Shown: positions 43,020-54,825 of the stretch, one piece after another
Numbering within the stretch: position 1 is the first letter of the stretch
How the letters are laid out: the number at the start of each line of letters is the position of its first letter
DNA from: Eledone cirrhosa
Taxonomy: Eukaryota > Mollusca > Cephalopoda > Octopoda > Eledonidae
Assembly: GCA_964016885.1 (NCBI GenBank)
Contig: OZ024740.1
Coordinates: forward strand, 300,278,709 to 300,342,708
Reading direction: 5' to 3'
Length of the DNA stretch: 64,000 nucleotides
Notes under the pieces: generated by a model
Told to the model about the DNA's origin: nothing
Seen by the model: the letters and a program-made list of their open reading frames with translations, nothing else
The model's database searches: none
Translations under genes and position numbers: made by a program

Positions 43020-43258
43020 AACTATTTGCCTCCATCATGGAATCATGGATCATCTCAGCACTCTTGCTATATTAATACATTTTGATCTGCTTAACTTCAA
43101 TAACTATGCCTGAAAATAACATTATTTTTTCTTCCACATTGACTTTTTATGCTCTACATTTTGCACGTTTTTTTTTTCCTTTTTCTTTTTTCTTTTCACT
43201 TCATAAACCGTGTTTGTAAATGCCATTATTCTTTCTGCACCTTCTGTTTAACATGTGC
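43020..43258 (+). repeat. Dispersed repeat (pair with 38.74 kb)
   Basis: See 38400-39120. Ends at acatgtgcga, where a LINE-tail-like segment begins. Confidence 0.65.
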
Positions 43259-43450
43259 GAAGGGCGAGGGGCGGAGGTAACCTCTGGGAGTTGCCAGTCT
43301 GACTCAGGTCTCTTCCCCTGCTCCCACTGTCCCCGGAGCTGCAAGTCAAGGATCGAGCTCCACAGCCACCTTCGTGCTCACGGCAGACGGGAACAACAAT
43401 AAAGAAGATGTCATCATCGTTTACGATGGACAAACAAGAAGAAGATATAT
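43259..43450 (+). pseudogene. LINE 3' end with C2H2 zinc finger
   Basis: GC-rich segment reading GLFPCSHCPRSCKSRIELHS and HLRAHGRREQQ to a stop at 43400, then caataaagaagatgtcatca and a GAA-type tail. One CX2CX12HX3H finger at the end of the frame followed by that tail is what I associate with the 3' end of an abundant cephalopod LINE. The RT is absent. Confidence 0.6.
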
Positions 43451-43459
43451 ATATATATA

Positions 43460-43857
43460 TATGTATATATTAGGTATGTATTGGTGTGTGGGTATATGTA
43501 CGAGTGTTTGTAATTGTGTGCGTATCTGAGTGTATGTATACATATATTTAACAACTGAAAATGTATGTTTTGGCATGTTCTTGTGGAAGGAAAAGTACCC
43601 AACCAGCTTAGACGACACTCCAAGACCGCTGAATTGGTGTAGTTAAACTTTCATGTATACTTAATTCTTTGCACAGTCAAGGTTGCTACACAACATTCTG
43701 ATGATGAAGCCACGCACCTATTGGTGTAACAACAATAACTAATGAGTGGCTATACATAACAGGAGAAACTCTGGTTCCAAGGAATACAATCTATTTTATT
43801 AGCAGTAGAAAAAAAAGTGAACTCCACATTATAGACTCATGGTTATAGTGTGTCTAT
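43460..43857. other. Unassigned
   Basis: No feature recognised. Confidence 0.5.
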
Positions 43858-43923
43858 GAGTAAGTTTCTGTAAATCAGTCGAGTGAAATTGTCTGCAACC
43901 ATCATTGTCTCATAGATAGAAAT

Positions 43924-44114
43924 AATTGTTTCTATTTTAGGCACAAGGCCAGCAATTACCCAGTACATTACTGGTACTTTATTTTATCGACCCCGTAAGG
44001 ATGAAAGGCAAAGTTAACCTCGGCGGGATTTGAACTCAGATCATAAAGGGACGTAACTCTATGCTTCAAAGCATGGTGTCCGATTCTCTACCGATACTGC
44101 CAATCCATCGCCCT
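43924..44114 (-). mobile_element. Octopus-type SINE, duplicated copy
   Basis: Minus-strand partner of the SINE at 41373. The flanks tcatagatagaaataat and tcatagacagaaataat are the shared target-site duplication, one base diverged. Confidence 0.93.
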
Positions 44115-44362
44115 CATAGACAGAAATAATAGCCCAATCCCAGTCTTTGACAAACTCGAGTTATCACCTTAAGTATACAGTGACGATATCAAACAAGATG
44201 TAATGAGTGGTTGAAAAGAAAAGATTTGAAACAAGTATGCGTGGTAGTAAGAGGTGTACGAACGTTCGGTTCTGTATATGACAGACATTCACATACACGC
44301 ACATACACACACACACACGCACACAAACTAATACAAACACCCCTACATACCGTTATGTATAT

Positions 44363-44617
44363 TTATAAAGGAATCAGTTTGATATGGTAAGAAGTGCAGC
44401 CCTTTGCTTTGAAGGTGCAATCTTTGAAACAGAATTCGTCAACCCAGTTTCCACCAAAACGCTTGGCTCGACAGGTTATTGTTGATACATTTGCCCGACA
44501 GGCGGTAAATTGGCCTTGAAACCGAACTTTCATAAATGCAAAACATGTTTTGTCTTCGGAAAACATACCACCTAATGGAGTGTAGATACAATTTGGCATA
44601 AACAATTCGGTAAACAA
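44363..44617 (-). other. Cysteine-rich ORF, right copy
   Basis: Minus-strand copy of the ORF at 40855. CIYTPLGG for CIHTPLGG, otherwise the same residues up to CTSY, then HIKLIPL because of a small indel. Confidence 0.25.
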
Positions 44618-44703
44618 TAATATTCTCTCTTATTTATATATCTGTCTTATTGTTGACGACATGTGCACACTAGAACATATATACATACATACCCCCCCCC
44701 CCC

Positions 44704-44741
<38 letters not shown>

Positions 44742-44823
44742 CGTTATTCCGGGTTGAATCGGAGGTAACCACAGTAAGTAAGGTACTCAATACATAGCAG
44801 AGTATAACAGTTTTAATATAGAT

Positions 44824-44876
44824 GAGATTCTACAGGACTAGAACTGTTTCATTCATTAGAAATCATCAGGAATCTC
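44824..44876 (-). ncRNA. Hammerhead ribozyme (CUGAUGA core)
   Basis: Minus strand: stem I GAGAUUC/GAAUCUC (7 perfect pairs), CUGAUGA, stem II UUUC-UAAU-GAAU (first pair U-U), GAAA, stem III CAG/CUG plus A-U with an 8-nt loop, cleavage triplet GUA, cleavage between 44831 and 44830. All core residues are present. It is followed at 44880 by a solitary mariner terminal repeat. A decayed homologue is at 32684-32735. Confidence 0.92.
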
Positions 44877-44879
44877 CAA

Positions 44880-44889
44880 TACCGTCCGC

Positions 44890-44947
<58 letters not shown>
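44880..44947. repeat. Solo mariner TIR and (AT)n
   Basis: accgtccgcaccc at 44881-44893, an inverted terminal repeat without an element behind it, then about 50 bp of AT up to the terminal repeat of the full element. Confidence 0.85.
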
Positions 44948-44951
<4 letters not shown>

Positions 44952-45189
44952 GCGGACGGTATTTGGGGACACATTTATGGTTTTAAAAAAACGTTTATAT
45001 AATAACAGAAAACACCGTATTCTTATAAAAATAACATAAAAATAAAGCTAAGTTATCAATTTAAAAATGTCATTCAATAATACCACAATAAACATTAATA
45101 ACTGCCTGTACATGGTGTCGAAATCGTTTGGAAGCTCGGATTAAGTGGTCCTTGTTCATATCGTACATGACTCGAACTATGGCGGCTTT

Positions 45190-45700
45190 CTAAGAATCTT
45201 TTGTGGTATGGGGTTGTTCATTGACATTTTTCTCAACGATTCTCCATACATAGCGCAGTGGATTGAGGCCTGGTGAATTAGGGGGCAAAATGTTGTGGGT
45301 GATGTGATCATGCAAATTGTCAGCCATCCATTCTTGTGTCAATTGAGCGTTGTGTGATGGTGCAGAATCTTGTTGAAAGACATAAGGCCTTCCATTGCAT
45401 ACGCTCTTGATCCAAAGCTTAACAACTTTATCCAGGACCTTAATATAAGGATCAGCATTCACCCTAAGGCCTTGTGGAAAAGGGTGAGGAGGCATCACAT
45501 GTCCTTCATTGCGTACAACACCCAATACCATGACACTTGCAGGAAATTCTGTGTGCATTACTTTTGGAACCTCAGAGGGGTCTGCACATGGCCACCTGTG
45601 ATTTATTCTGTTAGTTTTGTGGTCCTGGTCAAAGTTTATCTCAGATTAAGAAAATCCAAATCACACCATCTTCTGATGGATTTTTAAGTTTGTTTAAAAC
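45190..45700 (-). pseudogene. Mariner-type transposase
   Basis: The minus-strand frame from 45558 reads MHTEFPASVMVLGVVRNEGH, FPQGLRVNADPYIKVLDKVV, YVFQQDSAPSHNAQLTQEWM and NSPGLNPLRYVWRIVEKNVN, to a stop at 45190. The second catalytic Asp is in QQDSAPSH. The third position, 38 residues later (37 between, DD37D-like spacing), is Arg (PLRY) instead of Asp in both copies in the window. The N-terminal third upstream of 45558 is only traceable as NFDQDHKTNRINHRWPCADP and has lost the first catalytic block. Acts in the nucleus when alive. This copy cannot be active. Confidence 0.85.
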
Positions 45701-46165
45701 TCTTTTGGATCTGATTAAACGCTTTTCTTTTGTTTTTTTTCTGACATGAATTGACCCCTTCTCATCACGTAAGATTTGTATCTGATGTCTTCATTCACAA
45801 CATTTCTGATTGTTTTTTCTGACACACATCTTTTGCAATTGACCTCATTGGTTTTCCTGGATTGTCATCAATGTGTTACTTAACTTTGTGAATATATTCA
45901 GGTGTCTTGATAGAATCAGAGCGTTAGGAATGTTATTTACGTTTTGATACAGGTAATACGCTTCCGTCTTCTTTCTCTTACTCTCATCGAATCTTGTGGT
46001 CAAAAGATCTTGCAACTTTCAGAAATCGAGAAATTTCTAAATCACCATGCTTAGCCTTCAAAGCCACAATCAGAGCATGCCTTTTCATTTCATTAGTAAG
46101 CATAGTTATTTTCATTGTTATTTTCTGAAATGCAAGTTCAATAATAGTTAGTCAAATAAAATAAT

Positions 46166-46353
46166 TGTTTCTAATTTAGGCACAAGGCCAGCAATTACCC
46201 AGTGCATTACTGGTACTTTATTTTATCGACCCCGTAAGGATGAAAGGCAAAGTCAACCTCGGCGGGATTTGAATTCTGATCGTAAAGGGACGTAACTATG
46301 CTGGAAAGCATGGCGTCCGACTCTCTACCGATACTGCCAATCCACCGCCCTGA
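46166..46353 (-). mobile_element. Octopus-type SINE inside the mariner
   Basis: Full-length SINE flanked by the 17-bp target-site duplication tagtcaaataaaataat (46149-46165 and 46354-46370). Confidence 0.95.
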
Positions 46354-46413
46354 TAGTCAAATAAAATAATGACTAAAAATACATGTGTTCTCAAATACCG
46401 TCCGCACCCCGTA

Positions 46414-46469
<56 letters not shown>

Positions 46470-46500
46470 CGTGTGTGTGTGTGTCTGTGTGTATGCGTGG
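46414..46500. repeat. (GT)n microsatellite
   Basis: GT run directly after the mariner terminal repeat. Confidence 0.93.
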
Positions 46501-48090
46501 GTATGTATGTATATTATTTAACACAGTAGAATAAGAAGAAGTTGTAGTCACTATTATGATATGTATCAAAAAGAAAAAAATAATAAAAACAAACGCTACG
46601 GATACTAGTATACAAACCCTTTTGTCTTCTCAACTGTTAAAAACAATTGAAAGTAAAACTAAGAAGCCAAAGTTTGTGTTCCTCCGTAATCTCTTCTGTG
46701 TTTTGTTATGCACAACTCATTATTACAAAGGTCAGAGATCTCCAGAAATATTCTATCCAAAGGAACGTCAGTATTAGTATACATAGGCGTCGGCACTATC
46801 GTAGTGTTTAATAAATCTTAATTGGAAATAGATGGTAGCATACTATACGATAATCAGATGGTAACACCTTGTGTGCTACAACTAGTGGACGTATCACCCA
46901 AGAAGAAAATTCTGGTGGATTTCGAAGTGGTTTATGGTGCTCGTAGGTTTGTGCTTTAACCTAACTTCCAGGAGAACAAATCTAAGAAAGGTTGGCGATC
47001 AAAGACACCCCCATAAAATGAATGATAAGAGGATGCTACATCTGCCGAAACATTGCATGTATGTGCTACTTGTTATGCATTATCACCGTCTTTGTCAGCA
47101 TTGCCCTCATCATTAGGTTTTTGCTTTTTTACAGAAAATTCCTTCTTAGGCAATTCCGAAAATGTTAACAGTTCTATCGGGGATACGTTGTAATAATTTG
47201 ACTGATGCTTGTGTTCGATTCTTAATGTTCTAGTTTTAGTTTTAATTCCCAACGCCTCTATGACAAAAGATTATTTAGACACTTTGATGTCCCATAATGT
47301 TTGTAACTTCCTCGCTAAATACTAATGCATGTAGGTATTTGCCTTTTATTGTAAGCAAAATCCATTAACTTGCATATATTCTTTTTCCAATCAATCAGCA
47401 TTAAATCAGCTCTGTTCACTTCAATAGATTAGACTGTTTAAATTGAACATTCCCACAAGATTTTACTTCAGTAATTTTACATTATTTCAGTTGATGTTTA
47501 ACCCATTTCTCATTTACTTTCACGTCATACATCTTATATTTTTCAATGCATTTCATCCTGCATCCAATCAATTGTCTCTTTTAATCTCTGAGGAAGACCT
47601 TACCCTATTCTTTCAGCAATAGATAATGGTCACCTCTCTATTTCCACACATCATCCATTTACTATCCTAAATATTTCTATTTATTCTTACCTCTGAGCAA
47701 CCGTTAATGTTATTATGGAACACGATTTACTTTCACCCTTTAACCTTTTAGGGTTACATACATGTGACGTAGCTATTAGGTCATGTAGTGTCATCTCTTC
47801 ATTGTCTTTCACAGTCTCGAGTTATACTCATCCACTACATTTTTAGGTTTCTCCCGTCTTAAAAAATGTGTGAGACATATCTACAATGTTTAATATTTAA
47901 CATTTACGGTATTTTAAATAGTATTTACCAACAGCGTCATAAAGCAACATAATACTTATCTATCTTATATTGTTTACACTGGTTCGAACGAACATAATAA
48001 TAAAGAATATGAACTATGTTTTCTGCTTACACATGAAGGAAGCCTGTATTTATCAACACATTGTGTGTTGCTTTGATATTTCACTAGCTG
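46501..48090. other. Unassigned AT-rich sequence
   Basis: 1.6 kb with only short ORFs without motifs. Confidence 0.55.
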
Positions 48091-48239
48091 TCATGTGCCT
48101 TTTGAAAGACGTGATGTCTCTAGACACTCAGATTGTGTCATACGAAAATATATTAACAATCGTAACTCTGAGTCAATGGATAGTATAGATATATACAAGG
48201 GGTAGAAGGGAAAAATGTCGACCATACATAAATATGGAA

Positions 48240-48513
48240 TGATACGCGATGTCCCCCTCCCCCCACACACAGCCCCGGCGGTCAGAATGGAGAAGGCGTT
48301 TCCCCGGAGGACGGCAAGGGGGACTTGCTGGAAAAGCCACTCCAAATCGCGGGGCTCACACATGCGGCTGGCCAGCTCAGCGCCTATGGTGGTGAGTAGG
48401 GAGGTAGCCCTAGGGTCGAGGATACCAGAAGTCTCCACTGCCAGATGGATCTGGATGCGTTTTAAGGATAGTGTATAATATTCGGCACTATAGATCATTG
48501 TGTCCACTATCAT
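48240..48513 (-). pseudogene. GC-rich coding relic, probably LINE C-terminus
   Basis: A 230-bp GC-rich island in AT-rich surroundings. The minus-strand frame from 48513 reads IYSAEYYTLSLKRIQIHLAV, ETSGILDPRATSLLTTIGAE, LASRMCEPRDLEWLFQQVPL and AVLRGNAFSILTAG. Blocks of the type VETSG...IG..L....G.PR....L.QR...AVLRGNA.SIL occur at the ends of RT-bearing repeat ORFs in invertebrates, as far as I recall. The exact family is unknown to me. The remainder (48240-48091) looks non-coding. Confidence 0.45.
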
Positions 48514-49010
48514 ATCATTCTTACTGATTGATATTTAGTTCTTATAAGACTGTCATTTTTTGTCTTGTATTGCTGTTTGAAATATTTCCTTCTGATATAA
48601 ACGAGTTCATTGGAATTACTATTTCTGAATAGTCATTTTGTTGTGTAATTTTGTTGAGCCACTTGTAGGGCATCTAATTCATAGCATATTAGTGAGATAC
48701 GTAACATTAATCCTTTCAATAATTCAAAATCTTGTTTTATAGTTATATATCATAAGATATGAAGTATTCCGTATATTCCTTATCTTTGTAATTTTATGTT
48801 GGGTGTTTGGGCTTTATTCTACGTTTACATTAGCTCCATTTCGTACACGGATTATTCGGTAAATAATATATACACATTATCCATAAATTTTGTTTCTTTC
48901 CTCAAAATGTTAAAACCAGGAGTTAACTGTTTACTATGTTGATAATCATGTTTCCCTCTATTGTCATTATATATTCTAGAACGATTCAGTGATAATGATT
49001 CGTTGCGTAC
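48514..49010. other. Unassigned
   Basis: AT-rich, no feature. Confidence 0.5.
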
Positions 49011-49014
49011 ATTT

Positions 49015-49202
49015 GAATTGGCATTATCGGTAGAGGGTTGGACGCCATGCTTTGTAGCATAGTTACGTCCCTTTACGGTCTGAGTTCAAATCCCATACCG
49101 CCGTGGTTAACTTTGCCTTTAATCCTTACGAGGTCGATAAAATAAAGTACCAGTAATGTACTGGATAATTGCTGGCCTTGTGCCAATAGTAGAAACAATT
49201 AT
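49015..49202 (+). mobile_element. Octopus-type SINE
   Basis: Near full length, ggcattatcggtagaggg to gtagaaacaatta. A 4-bp insert lies just after the B box (tcccataccgccg). Confidence 0.92.
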
Positions 49203-49204
49203 AT

Positions 49205-49800
49205 TTAAAAGCATTTTCATCCAATATTTTTCTGTAAAAATGTATTCTTAACCTAATTCGATATACTTTGCATTACTTGCCACACTTTCAGTAACTAATA
49301 TTTAGTGCTTTTTGTTTTCGAAAAATTTAAATCATTCCCATGGGTGGGCATTTGCGCTCCTGTGATTCAATGGTTTCAGCATATCTACTTTTCAACATTA
49401 TATTTATTCCGCCTTCAGTCTAGTCATCATTTCTACATGTTGATTTCCTAGATGAACGTTTAGTTTTTCACAGGTCTCCGGAATAAAAAAAAAAATATTT
49501 AGATTGCTTTTTTCGTGAAACAATATTACTACGATTTTTGTCTTAAGAATCTAAAAATTGATAAATAAAAAAATCATTTTAGTCAGTTGTATAGATAGCA
49601 TTTCAAATTGTTCATAATACTTTCACAATGAAAATAGAAACACAAATATATATACATATCATAAATACAATTAACTATTAATAGAAACATCACAAATACA
49701 ACGCACTAAAATATACGAACAAAGCGAGAGAATAAAAACAAAAGTCATGGTTTAAATGTATATAGCTAATTTCCTTCTCTAATTATTATCCTTAAAGTTT
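49205..49800. other. Unassigned
   Basis: AT-rich, no feature. Confidence 0.5.
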
Positions 49801-49809
49801 CACACATGC

Positions 49810-50058
49810 TCACCGGTCCAATAGTTCATCATCATCATCATCATCATAATCACCGTCACAGTCATCATCGATATCCATATCATAATTGTCCTTGTCATTG
49901 CCCCCAATATCTCTCTCATGTGTAAACTTGTCTTCTCTGACGCATTGTCTTCTCTTGGGCAATAGTGACTGATAATAACTATTGCCACTACCATCAACAT
50001 CATGTCCATCACCACCGCCACAAATGAGAATCAACAGTAATATCAGCATCAGTATCAT
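49810..50058 (-). other. Acidic low-complexity ORF (82 codons)
   Basis: Reads MILMLILLLILICGGGDGHD at the start and DDDCDGDYDDDDDDELLDR at the end. A leader-like hydrophobic N-terminus is followed by an Asp-rich tail. The underlying DNA is ATC/CAT-rich, so it is probably chance rather than a secreted acidic protein. Confidence 0.12.
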
Positions 50059-50059
50059 G

Positions 50060-50700
50060 GATTTATTTAATATTTCGATTTTAAATCATATAATTTTATT
50101 CGATGTAAAATAAATGTTCTGAATAGGATTTGTGAAAAGAAGAAGAAATAGCAAACAAGATAGGAAAGAAAAAAAATAAATGAAACAAATAGATACAAAA
50201 GGAAGACATATTAGAAAACAAATCTGTCAGAATTATGAATATCTTTTTTAAGAATTACATTAAATAAAATATTTTTAAAATCCGGGCTTAATTATGATAA
50301 ATCATTTCTACATCTCTCGACAACTTCTCTTGAATAGCTAGTGATAATTTCATACAAGAGTCGTGACAATCAATTCTGTGTTTTACAGTTTCTCTTGCAA
50401 TAAACTCAATAATATAAAGCTTGTTTTAAATCGATCTAATAATATTCTATCAAATACAATGTAGAGTGATACAGTATATAATTTTTTGCTCACCATTAAA
50501 ATTGAATATGTTTATTGACCACCCAATCAATCAATCACTCAATCATTCATTGGTTGGCAGAACATACATTTAATCTTCCGCTCCTACTCCGACAGCCAGG
50601 AGAATATTTGAATGATGTTTATGAATGAGTGTTTCCACTAACTAGTTTCAAAGCTATGTTTAATATGTAGAAAAATAACTTATGAAAGAAAAGATTATAC
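50060..50700. other. Unassigned
   Basis: AT-rich, no feature. Confidence 0.5.
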
Positions 50701-50708
50701 TATTTATG

Positions 50709-50830
50709 TCTTCTTCTTCTTCTTCTTCTTCTTCTTCTTCTTCTTCTTCTTCTTCTTCTTCTTCTTCTTCTTCTTCTTCTTCTTCTTCTTCTTCTTCTTC
50801 TTCTTCTTCTTCTTCTTCTTCTTCTTCTTC
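50709..50830. repeat. (TTC)n microsatellite
   Basis: About 40 pure TTC units. A poly-Ser frame (50682-50933) is an artefact. On the minus strand it is (GAA)n, the kind of tail seen on the LINE end at 43.4 kb. Confidence 0.97.
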
Positions 50831-51260
50831 CAATGGTTGCTTCTGTTATCCAATCATCATGCCCGGAGTCTACACCTGTGTCTCCCGCCGATTGACTTTG
50901 TCCATAACGTCTGATCAGCGTTTATTTCATTAAACAATGAAACCTGATACTACTAACTAGTAATATCGGAGTTGTGATCTCTTAATTTGGAGCAAGACCA
51001 TTAGATCGTCTAAATGACGGGAAATGTTTAATCTAAAAACCGTAATCGCAACACGGATTAATTTAAGGGTTTACAGCTAATTGTATCCATTTGAAAAATT
51101 ATGTTGATGTATATTGACTTTTCGCATTGGCACACTAACAAATACTTAAAATGTTAAAGGTATGGATAATAAATTTATTGAGCATGATAAAAACCTAGAA
51201 ATAAAATGTACACCAATAAAATTTGAATGGCGAAAAAGCAATGCCTGCGATACATATATT

Positions 51261-51640
51261 CATCATCATCAACATCACCATCATCATCATCATTTAATGT
51301 CTATTTTCAACGCTAGCATTGGTTAGATGGGTTTGTCCCAATAGAGGCAAGTTGGATTGTGTGACTCTGTCTTGCTCATAAAGGACTGTTTCTAGCTAGG
51401 TTTCTACAGCTGGATGCCCTTCCTAACGCTAACCATATTTACAGTGTGTGCTGGGTGCTTTTTGTCATATCTCCTACACCACCACTTTACAGTTTTGTCT
51501 GGGTGATTTTAGTGGTGAAACATACCCGAAAATTTTACAGTGTGGGCTGGGTGCTTTTTGTCGTGATACCTACATGAACACTTTATAGTGTGGGCTGGAT
51601 ATTTTTGTGACACCAACATAATTTTAATGTGTAAGGGTAG
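51261..51640 (+). repeat. Dispersed cephalopod/molluscan repeat
   Basis: A CAT run, then ttaatgtctattttcaacg, gctagcattggttagatggg, ctacagctggatgcccttcc, then four diverged units of about 60 bp around 'tgtgggctgggtgcttttt'. The order and motifs match a very abundant cephalopod repeat I know from memory. Its formal name is not certain. Confidence 0.75.
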
Positions 51641-52112
51641 TGTGGGCAGAAGTAGGTGGGTGATATAGTATTGTGGGGGTGTATTGAAAGGGTGTATAAT
51701 GGATTAAGAAGTGCCTATTGGGTGTATGCATTAGTCCGTCCACAAGGGAACGCGGGCTTCTGTATAACGCCAAAGATGTCGATCCCGTGTCATTGTCTTT
51801 GAGAGGTGCTATTATGGAAGGTCAGCTTTTATCACCTCGTCCTATGCCTTTCATCAATGTTGATCGCCCTGCACCTTTTTATACAGTTCTCGTCCTTCAT
51901 TCGCATCATATAACCGTACCAACGTAATCTACTCTCCTGCCTCTTATGCCTAATTCCTCACTTAGTTCATTTACGATTTACGTGTATATTACTATTACAC
52001 ATCCAATACATGCTTTATTTCATTCCAATTGGCGCACAGTGCACAGGTCCAACTAACATGTGGCATTGCTGTCCGTATACAAATATCGTACAATCTGCCT
52101 ATATAAGAAACC
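51641..52112. other. Unassigned
   Basis: A 69-codon ORF at 51718-51927 has no recognised motif. Confidence 0.5.
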
Positions 52113-52128
52113 ATTATTAGGGAAATGC

Positions 52129-52301
52129 GGTGGATTGGCAGTATCGGTAGTGGGTCGGACGCCATGCTTTGACGCATAGAGTTACGGCCCTTGGCATTCT
52201 GAGTTCAAATCCCGCCGAGGTTAACTTTGCCTTTCATCGTTACGGGGTCGATAAAATGAAGTACCAGTAATGCACTGGATAATTGCCAAAAAGTAGAAAC
52301 A
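52129..52301 (+). mobile_element. Octopus-type SINE with 16-bp TSD
   Basis: Flanked by attattagggaaatgc at 52113-52128 and 52302-52317. The tail lacks the GCTGGCCTTGTG stretch (an internal deletion of about 13 bp after gataattgcc). Confidence 0.95.
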
Positions 52302-52439
52302 ATTATTAGGGAAATGCCTTTATGTGACTCTGTGTGATTTTCAGTGAGTATGTGTGTATGTCAATGTGTAACCGTGTATGAGTGTGAATACTAATGTTTC
52401 TTTTTTATCTTTCCCTTAAGCCGCATACATTTTCTCTCT

Positions 52440-52457
52440 CTCTCTCCCTCTATCTCT

Positions 52458-52495
<38 letters not shown>
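52440..52495. repeat. (TC)n(AT)n microsatellite
   Basis: TC run then AT run. Confidence 0.92.
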
Positions 52496-52501
<6 letters not shown>

Positions 52502-52845
52502 TAACAAAAGCGCAGGGGTTATATATGCTATTCTACTTCATTTATTATTAAATAGAGAACGTGGAAATTAAATCAAATACATATAGATACTGTCTCACCA
52601 AATCCTTGTGGCTCGCGGAAAAATAAAATGTAATAATATAGGCGTTGGGTATATCATGCAAAATCAAAGTATATGCAAGGCTATATATTACATGTCCGAG
52701 CTAACCATGAGCATATGTTATATGATTGATGCATATGTATATTATGCTTCTCTCAATTTGAATGAATTAAAAGTTCAATCTAGTAAAATATATGAAAAAT
52801 GACAATCATTTATTTTAAATACAAAAAAGAAAACACATTGTCTCA

Positions 52846-52895
52846 TTATTGTAGTAATTGCAGGCCTCATGCCTATGTAAGAAACCATTATTGCA
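52846..52895 (+). mobile_element. SINE 3'-tail remnant
   Basis: gtaattgcaggcctcatgcc and tatgtaagaaac resemble only the last 40 bp of the octopus-type SINE. Confidence 0.55.
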
Positions 52896-52899
52896 GTAA

Positions 52900-54825
52900 T
52901 TAATTAAATATCTCTTAACACCAGCATTTCTGTTCATTTATCATACATTTTCGTAAAGCTATCATCAATCCATCATTCTATTTTAACGTGTAGAGTTTGT
53001 TGTTGTAGTTTCATGTAGGATTTCCCGGAATATGTCAAGAAAAATGATTTAATACACATCTTGTTAATGAGATAGTAGGTTCTGATTGAAGGGCAGTTTG
53101 AGTAGTATTTCTATCTAGGTTGTTGGTTGAGTAGTAACTCTAGATTTACATACGGATGGTAATTGGGACTCTCATATCTCCCCCGTTATCTAAAATCTTG
53201 GTTTTCATGTCGTATTAATTATATATATAGGTTAGTGTCTTTGTGCATATGAGGATAACCGACCAGGGATGTGCGGACCATATTAGGATCAGACGGCTGT
53301 GATGCAGATGAAATGAAGCGCCCAGCCACCTGTATAATTGACACCTGAGTAATTCAGGTGTCGACCAAAGAAGAAACGACATTAATACATTCGGCCGTCC
53401 TCTGCAATACGAAAAGAAACATTTTTTCGAGGAAATAAAAAACAAATTCAGGAAGTTTCAATGTTTCCGGTTTCTACATGGATTTTATGTTGTCTGGAGA
53501 TCTGAGGCTATCGATATTGTTAGACCTCAGCGAAATATGTAGAACTGGGATTTAAATAAACCTTACTCAACTGATTAAAGTCTCCTATCTTTTTAATATT
53601 ATGCATATATATATGCTTGCAATTCAATGTGTGTGTGTGTGTGTGTGCCAGGATGAGATAGCGAGCGATTGCATATGCAAATATGTGCTTGTACTTATAT
53701 GAATTTATACTAGATAAGCGATGATGAAAACCGTAAATGTAGTTATGTTTATTCACATCCTATGTATTTGTAAACCTATGTGTCTCGTGCTTTGGAAAGC
53801 AGAAGCAGCTGGATGTTATTGATAACCTTCTCATGAAACTGAACTATAAGACACAAGAAACACAATTGCAAAAAAATTAATTCATTTATTCGGAGCAGAT
53901 TCGTGTGTTTAAATGAATGGGCGTGATAGGAATAAATCTGAAACAATGAAATACTATAGGGAAATTATCCGTTAAATGTATTGGCGTCCTAATAAATCCA
54001 AATTATATTTACAGACGTTCAGCATGAAGTGTCTGATTTGTATTTTCATAGCTAAGCTAGCGGATTACAGCTACAGTATTTATAATTCTGAGCCCATGTC
54101 AGTTCAGAGTGAAAGATTGCCACATCACAGTTAGTGAAGTAGTTCTAAATGAAGCTTTAAGATCTGAAAGTGTAAATAACAATTATGGTTGAGAAGAGCG
54201 ATCTCGAAATAAGAACAATAGAAAATGATCTTAGAAACGATTAGAGAAAGTTATATAAGTGCTGATATCTAGGATGTCCATAAAAATATCCATTTAATAG
54301 AAGATATAAAACCACATCATGTGTACATTTAAAAATGTGAATTTGCCTGGTTAATTATATTTTATCGACGATATGAGACAAAAAGCTCATCAAATTATTG
54401 TGATATCTTCCATTTCATTTAAGTAAGTATAGAACAATTATAACAATTTATGAGTTAACTACGACCAATGTTAGACGCGTTTATCTTCCATTTTCTATTT
54501 TCACCTGATGCTATTAGTCTACGAATTGCAAAATGAATAAATAAATAAATAGAATAAAACAATGTTCAATGAACAAGCAGTTTAACACTTGAAAGAATGG
54601 ATGCCGCACTGAACCTAACGTATTAGTGTACGATACTAAACAATGATTGAATAATACACAAATTACTTCGTATTATCGCAACCATATGTTTTCCAACCGA
54701 TGGACCATAGGGCAATGTAAAGATTTAAGACGATCTAGCGCTGAAATTTAAAAGAAACCTTAATATCAATGTTAAATTGTAATTGTCGTCCATTTTATTA
54801 ATATTGACTGGAAAAGTATCATTAA
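52900..54825. other. Unassigned AT-rich sequence
   Basis: 1.9 kb with a short GT run at 53631-53648. No gene or known repeat seen. Confidence 0.55.

Larger units (their letters stand above)
43858..44716 (-). repeat. Right arm of the approx. 870-bp inverted duplication
   Basis: Complement of 40768-41640. Confidence 0.92.
44948..46413 (-). mobile_element. Mariner-type transposon with both TIRs, SINE-interrupted
   Basis: Terminal repeats gggtgcggacggtatttg at 44949 and its complement ending at about 46411, roughly 28 bp long and imperfect. About 1.27 kb without the SINE, a normal mariner length. Confidence 0.88.

Noticed and set aside
49810..50058. Secreted acidic protein
   Set aside because: Low-complexity ATC-rich DNA explains both the hydrophobic and the Asp-rich parts; no support beyond the open frame.
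50682..50933. Poly-Ser ORF
   Set aside because: It is the translation of a pure TTC microsatellite.
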